Source: Gnetum montanum (lineage: Eukaryota; Streptophyta; Gnetopsida; Gnetales; Gnetaceae). Taken from it: a stretch of 64,000 nucleotides of DNA. Both the position numbers and the translations under genes were made by a program. A model generated the notes under the pieces. It did not search any database. It saw only the letters and a list, made by a program, of their open reading frames with translations, and was not told the DNA's origin. The stretch's first letter is position 1. Every line of letters starts with the position of its first letter. Location: NCBI GenBank assembly GCA_015680685.1, contig MNCI01023425.1, positions 526,003-590,002 on the forward strand. Direction: 5' to 3'. Of the stretch, positions 57,335 through 64,000 are shown piece after piece.

Positions 57335-59485
57335 TTAGAATGGAGGATATTCCCCATAACTAAACTTTTGATCATAGTAAGAATTAATAAATGGAAGGGT
57401 TGGATCCATGCATTTCATAAATATTGGGACATGGTCATATCCAAACCACTGGGTGTCTTTTGATGTCATGGTTGGAATGTACCCAAATTGGGGTGCACAC
57501 ACTGTATTAAAGTTGACATGGTGGGGCAAGTTAGAAGATGAGGTTAATTGATAAGGAGTTGACCCACTATGGCACCTATGACCATAAGATGGTATACAAG
57601 GATTTGTATGTCTCCCTACATGGCTATATTCATTGGGTCCCATAGTTGTTGGATTTTTGATCAGTGGCCTTGATAAGGTAACATGAGGTGTTGGGTTCAA
57701 GGAAAAAGATGCACCATAGTGTTGGACTTGTGATGAGTTGGAAAATATAGTGGTCTCAAAATTATGTTGCCCCTTCCTACCTTCATGTCTATAGAAGGGA
57801 CACCTTCGAGGTTGTGGAGGGTTTCCACTACTGTTGATAGTAGAATCACAAGTAACGTTCATGGGTTGATGCTATGGTGCAAATCCCTTGGGTACAGTCA
57901 GTGGCAATGTAGATAGAGGTGAAGGATGAGAATGTTGAAATTGAGGAGAAGTGTAAGGTACCCAAGGTGGTGGTCCTGTTCGCGAGGATATGGGTTGATG
58001 GTATTAAGGAGAATGATAATAATGTGGTGAGATAGAGGATGTTGACCCAATTGGGGAAACAAGATGTTGGACGTGATAAGCACTTGGGTTGGGATGATAG
58101 GAAGGGTGTAACCATTTTGGGGGTGGCTTCCCTCATGATTGAGATTTTTTCCACTGTGATTGAACATAGTATTTTTGTATGAACTCTGGATGTAACGTTC
58201 TGTCCCAATGTTCATGTAAATGTGACAAGATTGGGCATTGACCTTTGAGGTGATTGTATAGGCAAATGTTACATTGATACGTATGATTGGAAGTTAAGTT
58301 CTTATTTTCTTCTACCCTTCTTTCCAATTGTCTAGTGGTATTTTGTCCTATTTCTTGGTTTTTCATGGCTCTACCTCCAATAATATTGGCATATTCTCCA
58401 CATTTTTCATGTATCCACTTCATCATCTTATTGATCTTTGCCTCAATTTTGTCTAGTGATTGTAATATTGTCAAAGATGGTTCCACCTCCTTGAGGTAAG
58501 TTGATTTTTCCTCTTCCTGATTATGGACCTTTGTTAGGTTGAGATTTTTCAACATTATCCCATTTAGCCATTTCTCCTTCTTCTTTTGCTAGCTTCTTAA
58601 TAAGCTCTTGGAATTGATGGGCTCATAGTTCATATAGTTTACCTAAGGAATACATCCCTAAGGTTTCCCTTGTTTCATTATAGAGCCATTCTATGATATG
58701 GTACATTAGCCTCTCCTCGGAGAACCCATGGCCTAGGCAGTTGTTTAACAGTGCATAATATCTTTCTAAGGCCATGTCCAAGGGTTCATGTGGTTCTTGT
58801 TTCCATTCTTGGATTTGTCTTCTCAAGGTTGATACTCTTGCATAGGTTTGATATCTTTTGTTGAAGAGTTCTACCATTGTTGGCCAATTTGAATTGATTT
58901 TGGTTTTAAATACCTTTACCATACTTTTTCTTGGCCAATGAGTGTCATGGGAAAGAGCTTAAGTTTTTTCCATTCATTACCAATATTGTTCCATATATAG
59001 GCATCATGGAAGGCTTGTAAATGATGTTGTAGATCTAAGTCATAGCCTCCTGAAAACTTGGAAAAGTTGTTTAAATCAAACCTGAGTAGATGGATTTCCT
59101 CACAATGCCTAGGAGATATTTGAACAACATCTTGTATATGCATTAGGCTCTTAGTGGTCAATAGGGGTTCATCATCACTAAGTAGGTTATAAGTTTGTGA
59201 GTTGGGATGATGTTGTCTTTATTCATGTTGGCATTCGTAACTTTGCCCATGGGTTCAATTTCTATTTCTATGTTGCCCCCTTGAGGAATAGTCATCTGTT
59301 CTTGGGGATGTTCCATCTTCACTAGAGGTGTCTGATTTGGATGATAGAAGTCCTTGAGTATCATTAGGATGTTTAGGAACATATGAAACTCCTGCATAAG
59401 ATTGAGTACTCCAAACTCCTTCGTTAGTTCTCCAATGAATTGCCTCAATAGATGTTGCATTATCATAGTCTTGTGAGAGAAACAT
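57335..59485 (-). pseudogene. E4 gag
   Basis: Start at 59485: MFLSQDYDNATSIEAIHWRT. Then LLRFDLNNFSKFSGGYDLDL, WKKLKLFPMTLIGQEKVW, a WPTMVELFNKRYQTYARVST block, MALERYYALLNNCLGHGFSE, NETRETLGMY and the knuckle CNICLYNHLKGQC (CX2CX3HX4C). The tail (57335-57862) is Pro/Ser/Thr/His-rich and open for 175 residues. About 715 codons; several stops. Parallel to E3 gag throughout. Confidence 0.9.
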
Positions 59486-59601
59486 TATTGTGAATTTTTG
59501 TGTGAAATTTTATTTTGCAATTACTTATTTTTATAAGATATATTATCAAGGCTTCATTACAATGATCTTAACTGATGTAACTACTCTAAATAACTAGCAC
59601 T

Positions 59602-59620
59602 GTCCTCGGAAATAGTGCCA
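59602..59620 (-). other. E4 primer binding site, tRNA-Asp type (decayed)
   Basis: Minus strand TGGCACTATTTCCGAGGAC, one base from the LTR. Matches the E3 site with about five changes. Confidence 0.8.
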
Positions 59621-59621
59621 A

Positions 59622-60489
59622 TGATGAGTGGAAAGGTACCCTACCATATGAATATGAGCATTCACACATGATCCAATTGAACTCCATAGATAGGCTAGTT
59701 GTGGTATCTAGACAGTTACTCATTGATTGCAGTTCACTATTGTCTCACTTGGACTAGTATTTATGTTGTCACATATGGTTTAGTCTAGAGTGAGGTGGAT
59801 GATGTGGTTCTAACCTAGTGCTACTCCTAGAGGCAATGGAAAATAACTTTAATTGGACTAAGAAGGAGAGAGAGAGAGAATCTAACTATGAGGAAATGGG
59901 AGGAGAGAATCTAAGCTAGCCTAAGTGTGATGAGTATCTATTCCTTAATCATCGATACACATCTTGGACCTCGTGTACCATTAGCATTGGGATTACCATG
60001 TGCATGTCCTAGGTACACTACTAGGTTACCAAGTAGTCACACTCAAATGCTCGTGGTTAAGTCGTACTCATTCTACAATTAATAATAGGGATAGGAAATG
60101 AAAGTGAGATATATTAATCAAAAAAGCAATAAATAATAATTAAACAACTAGAACTAAGTGAATGCTACAATGATTAAGTAATATTGATCTTTATTGTAGG
60201 TCATGTGCATGTCCAAGTACGTCACACTTGAATAAAGATGCGGTACAATTATAATCATCACACTATAGACATGCACTAGGAAAAAGGGTTGAGAAGGACT
60301 ACCAAATGACTAAAAAACTGACTGACTAAGAATTAATTCCTAACTAGCTTTCCCATGAGTCCACATGTGTATTTATAGGCTCACACAGGAGTCACGATAT
60401 TGTGTATCTGATATCGTTATTTAGGTCATGACATCATGTACCCAATATTGTGGGTTCAATATCGGAGCCTAACAAATCATGGTTCATCA
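59622..60489 (-). repeat. E4 5' LTR
   Basis: 868 bp; partner of 54586-55304; TATA box 60370-60377; ends TTCATCA next to the CATGT duplication. Confidence 0.93.
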
Positions 60490-60494
60490 CATGT

Positions 60495-61200
60495 ATAAAA
60501 CATAAACTAAGAGTAGATCAGCCATTCTCCAAATTTCCAAATGTAAGAAAAGCTCATTTGGCCTATTTTTCTATTTGGCAAAACCATACTTTTCCTATTC
60601 AGGAAAGCCACATGTTTCTGTTACATGAAGTTTGAGATGAAAAAATTTCCATTCTTCCTATTTCCAAAATGGAAAAAGTTTAGTTTATCCTAGTTCAAGT
60701 GTAAGGTAATGCATGTTTTAAAAACCCTTGACTCTATTACCCAGAATTCAAAATGGAAAAGATGCAATGTTCTCCATCTTCCAAATGGGATAAAACTCAT
60801 TTGGCCCATTTTATTACTTGGCCAATTTGTAGCTTTCCTACTTAAGAAGGTGATGATCTCACAGAGTTCAAGATGGATAAAATGGCTAGGAAGCCATTAT
60901 TTAAAATGGACTAAAACTTATTTGGTGCTTTTCACTATTTGGCCATTTCACTATTTTATCATTTCAAAAAGGCAATGTTTGCAACTTTTATAATTAAATG
61001 TTGTCCACATGTTATCTTCATCAGATCAACCATATTTATTACTTGTGTTTATATTACACAAAGTTCAAAGAAGGAAAAATGATGAAGAAGCTACTATTCA
61101 AATTTGATAATACCCATTTCTCGAAATTTCAGCATGTTAAGGCCAAAGTGAAATGGTTGTCATTTTCTTCCTAGTTCACTAATGGCAATTTTGCCCACGT
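60495..61200. repeat. Imperfect ~125-bp tandem units with ATTTGGCC
   Basis: At least three units (about 60500-60620, 60740-60865, 60866-60985) share GTTCAAAATGGA, CCAAAATGG-AAAA, TCATTTGGCC and CTATTTGGCCA in the same order. A weaker unit lies at 61050-61200, and related text lies left of E4 (53860-54100). No coding. Confidence 0.65.
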
Positions 61201-62750
61201 TGACTTCTTTCACCTACATTGGGCCTTCCAACAACAATTTTGAGCCTACAAAATTCACACTAGGGGTATAACACTCATGTTAGGGGTATGAAACCTATGC
61301 TATGATATAATATTCATACTAAAGTTGCTAGAAGCATGCTAGAGTTGCAAGACCACCACTAAAGCTAGAACAATATTGAAGTGCTAGTGGCATGCTAAAG
61401 TAATTGGAGCAATGTTGGGATGTAAGAGTTATATTCCCTAATGTTGGGCATAGGTGATGTTACACCTCCCCATAGGTGTTCTAGCATAGAAAATGTTATA
61501 CCCACCATAGAGCCCATGAAAATGTTAGTTTTAGCAATCCAAAAGGAATTTTAACACCCACAAGCCAAAATATAGGCATGATATGACTTTTGTTACTTAA
61601 GGATTGAGGCTTTGATTACTTATGAGGCATTTTTAGCCCCAGAAGCTAAAGTATGTAAAATTGCATCTCTCAAATTACAATATTCACATTTTACAATGAA
61701 ATTTTAGCCTTTAATTTTGTGAGGTGAGGATTACAATGCAAAACAGTTACAAAATGAGTTTTCTTCATGGTATTTCATTAGATCCTCTTGTTGGTGGCTT
61801 GAGGATTGACTTGAGAGGTATTGACAAAGAATACAAAATACCATTATAGATCCATCACCAATGTCTCCTCTCTACACTTGATTCAGTAGTTTTGAACCAT
61901 CCCAAAGAGTGCTTGTGATGATGGGATAAGGTTATGATGAGAAAATAATCATGAGGATTAACAATACATTCTATAGGCTAACATCATGATTACAATATGG
62001 CATTAACATGTTGTACATGCAATAATTGTTCACATTTCATGCGTTGAAGTGTTGGTCACTTGGAAATGCATTTAAAGAACCAATGCTTCACTCCAAGGTT
62101 TCTTTGGCCAGTAGGATCCTTCTTTTGTATGTTTGAAGCCATTGGTTTATCTTTTGGTCTTCATTGACCTTTTGACTTCTTGGCAATTTGCCTTCCCATT
62201 TTTTTGTGGGGTGAAACCTTCATTGGGTTTCTTTTCTAAGGATAGGTTTGATTTGGTTTTCTTGCTAAATGAGATCTATTAAATTTAGCAAACTCAATGG
62301 TTTTCCATTGAATGACATGTGTTATACTCAATGGACTTGCAAATGAATCATAATAAAGGGATGTTATATGGTCACAATGCATGAGTGCTAGACATTGTTC
62401 ATCATTGTTGTTTAAGATAAGGAAGGTTATAATTAGGCCATGAGGTTGGATTCAAGGAAAGGTAATGGGAATGAGGTGAAAAAGCACCCTTGGCACAATA
62501 GGAAAAACTCACTAAATCTTGTGCATTAAGGTGACGTGGTGACTTGCTACCATGATGAGTTGCACCCTCTAGATGACTTTAGGCTTCTTCTTGCAAGCAC
62601 AACTCCAAAAGAATAAGAAACAAGACAAAGAAAACATGTTACATTATAATACATAAGGTAATATAAAATGATCAGAAAACTAGACTACCATAGTTTACAA
62701 AGTTTGAAAATTTCTCTACTATGCAAAAAGAGGTTATGTAGGCTCACTTG
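61200..62750. other. Unassigned sequence between tandem units and E7 integrase
   Basis: No readable protein. 61255-61420 has short repeats of CTAGGGGTAT or TTAGGGGTAT with ACTCATG. Position fits the 3' untranslated region and LTR of E7, but I found no LTR end or polypurine tract. Confidence 0.45.
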
Positions 62751-62754
62751 TCAT

Positions 62755-64000
62755 TGATCATTGATGTTGATTGTTGGTCTTCATAGGGTACATGTAGAAG
62801 GGCTTTAGATGAGAATGATTAATCTGATTTGCCAACTCATTCTCCTCCATGTTTGCTATCATGAAGGCTCCATTGCCATATGCCTTAGTGATCAAGAAAG
62901 GTCCTTCTTAGTTGGTTGAGAATTTGTTTACATGCTTAAAAAAAAAATTTAGAACTAGGTCACCTTATTTTATCGTATGCTTATTTAGGTTATGGTGGTG
63001 TTTCCTTTTTTTTTCCTCTCATAGTATCATTTGACATGAGCAAGCATTTACACTCATTGCTCCTCCATTGAGTCTACATCCATGATGTGTAACTTTTTAT
63101 TCTGTTCATCATTGATGAAGTCTGGCAAGGCTTCTCAAAGTAATGGCACCTAAAATTGAAGAGGTAAAATAGCTTTAGACCATAAACTAGGCTATATGGG
63201 TTACACTAGTCATGGTTTGATAGGTTGTTCAGTAGGCCCAAAGCACATGGATGAGCTACTCATGCCACTTGTGTTTACTATTGTTTAACAACTTTTTGAG
63301 CAAGTTTATGATGGACTTATTGCTTACTTTAGCTTGCCAATTGGCTTAGGGATAGTACAATGATGAGAAGGAATGCTTAATGCCTAGGTCATGGAATTTT
63401 GTTTTTGTTTCTTAGCTACTAAATTGTTATTCATTTTTTGTGACTATGATCATATGTATACCAAAACAAGATACTTTGTTATCATGTATGGATCTACAAA
63501 CATTTTGAGATGTTATCTTCCTTATAGGAATAGCTTCAATCCACTTGGTAAAGTATTTAGTTATAGTGATGATAAAGCTATGCCTTTTGAAAGACTTAGG
63601 TGTTATAGGTCTAATGATATCTAACCCCCACTATTGAAATTACCAAGTAATCTGAGTGGTATGTAACTTTGTCAATGATACATGTATAAGGTTGCTATGC
63701 CATTGGAAAGTATCACAAGTTTTGACCTTTGTTAGGTAGTCATTTTCCATATATAACAAGTAATAGCCTATTCATCTAATCTTATCAACCATGGATCTAG
63801 GTCATATATGTACCCCACATACACCCTTGTGAACTTACCCTAGGAATGTGTAAAATTTTGTTTTATACAAGCATACTAATAATATGCCATCATAGGACTA
63901 TCGACATAATGTGTTATCACCTATGATGACATACTATTTTTATCATTTACATATAACATCCTTTTGAGTAGTAGTCAGGCCTTGTGAAGTTTCATCATGC
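62755..64000 (-). pseudogene. E7 gypsy integrase (element continues right of window)
   Basis: Right to left: MVDKIR-stop-IGYYLLYMEN and a degraded HHCC part, then WGLDIIRPITPKSFKRHSFI, ITKYFTKWIEAIPIRKITS, SFSSLYYP-stop-ANWQAKVS, NLLKKLLNNSKHKW and a C-terminus with KFSTN-stop-EGPFLITKAYGN, GAFMIANMEENELANQINHS, HLKPFY. The first core Asp is kept; the second motif reads VTKNE and the Glu motif AKVS, so both other acidic residues are lost. The sequence differs from E1/E2/E6, so this is another gypsy lineage. Confidence 0.88.

Larger units (their letters stand above)
54586..60489 (-). mobile_element. E4: complete 5.9-kb non-autonomous element, sibling of E3
   Basis: LTRs 54586-55304 (719 bp) and 59622-60489 (868 bp), both TGATGAGTGG at the start and TTCATCA at the end. 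Perfect 5-bp target duplication CATGT at 54581-54585 and 60490-60494. The primer site, gag, spacer, shortened second ORF and polypurine tract are all in order. No pol. It is older than E3 by appearance: more stops in gag, and LTR CpG sites mostly lost. Confidence 0.95.

Noticed and set aside
1-64000. tRNA, rRNA, organelle-derived or bacterial segments
   Set aside because: None found by eye on either strand; apart from primer-site complements there is no tRNA-like sequence.

Overview
This is a gene-poor, AT-rich stretch of a large plant nuclear genome, made almost entirely of decayed, nested LTR retrotransposons. Plant-specific Ty3/gypsy Tat-type pol domains, a copia element and very long LTRs point to a seed plant. 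The captured terpene synthase fragment (gymnosperm-like RDR and FEPEY motifs) makes a gymnosperm, probably a conifer, most likely. I see no intact host gene, no tRNA or rRNA, and no CRISPR.

Layout (labels E1-E8 and R2 are mine). E6 is the oldest recognisable layer, a plus-strand Tat-type element from 12492 to about 27726. It is split by E1 (minus strand, 3.2 kb LTRs, window start to 12491), which sits in its reverse transcriptase, and by E5 (plus strand, 14967-26783), which sits in its last ORF. E2 is a minus-strand relative of E1 and spans 27727-53548. Its left LTR carries the copia element E8 (29316-33537). Its gag/U5 end carries solo LTR R2a, which is itself split by the non-autonomous element E3 (41370 to about 49905). 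Its right LTR carries a second solo LTR, R2b (52214-52709). Further right, E4 (54586-60489, same family as E3) is complete, with a 5-bp target duplication. The window ends in the integrase of another minus-strand gypsy element, E7.

The main result is that the retrotransposons carry pieces of unrelated host genes, all in the sense direction of the carrier. The E2 LTR, in both copies, holds three in a row: methionine sulfoxide reductase A, a ubiquitin-specific protease and a terpene synthase. The E1 LTR, in both copies, holds a cellulose synthase fragment. E5 holds a formin FH2 fragment with a probable intron still in place. E1 and E2 share LTR ends but not the LTR middle, so the U3 region looks like an exchangeable cargo slot.

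Two further features define the E1/E2/E6 family. An extra RNase H domain lies upstream of the reverse transcriptase, between protease and RT, and a conserved accessory ORF lies between integrase and the polypurine tract. E3 and E4 form a separate family with a tRNA-Asp-type primer site, gag and a long second ORF, but no pol. All coding sequences here are broken by stops and frameshifts, many consistent with C-to-T decay.
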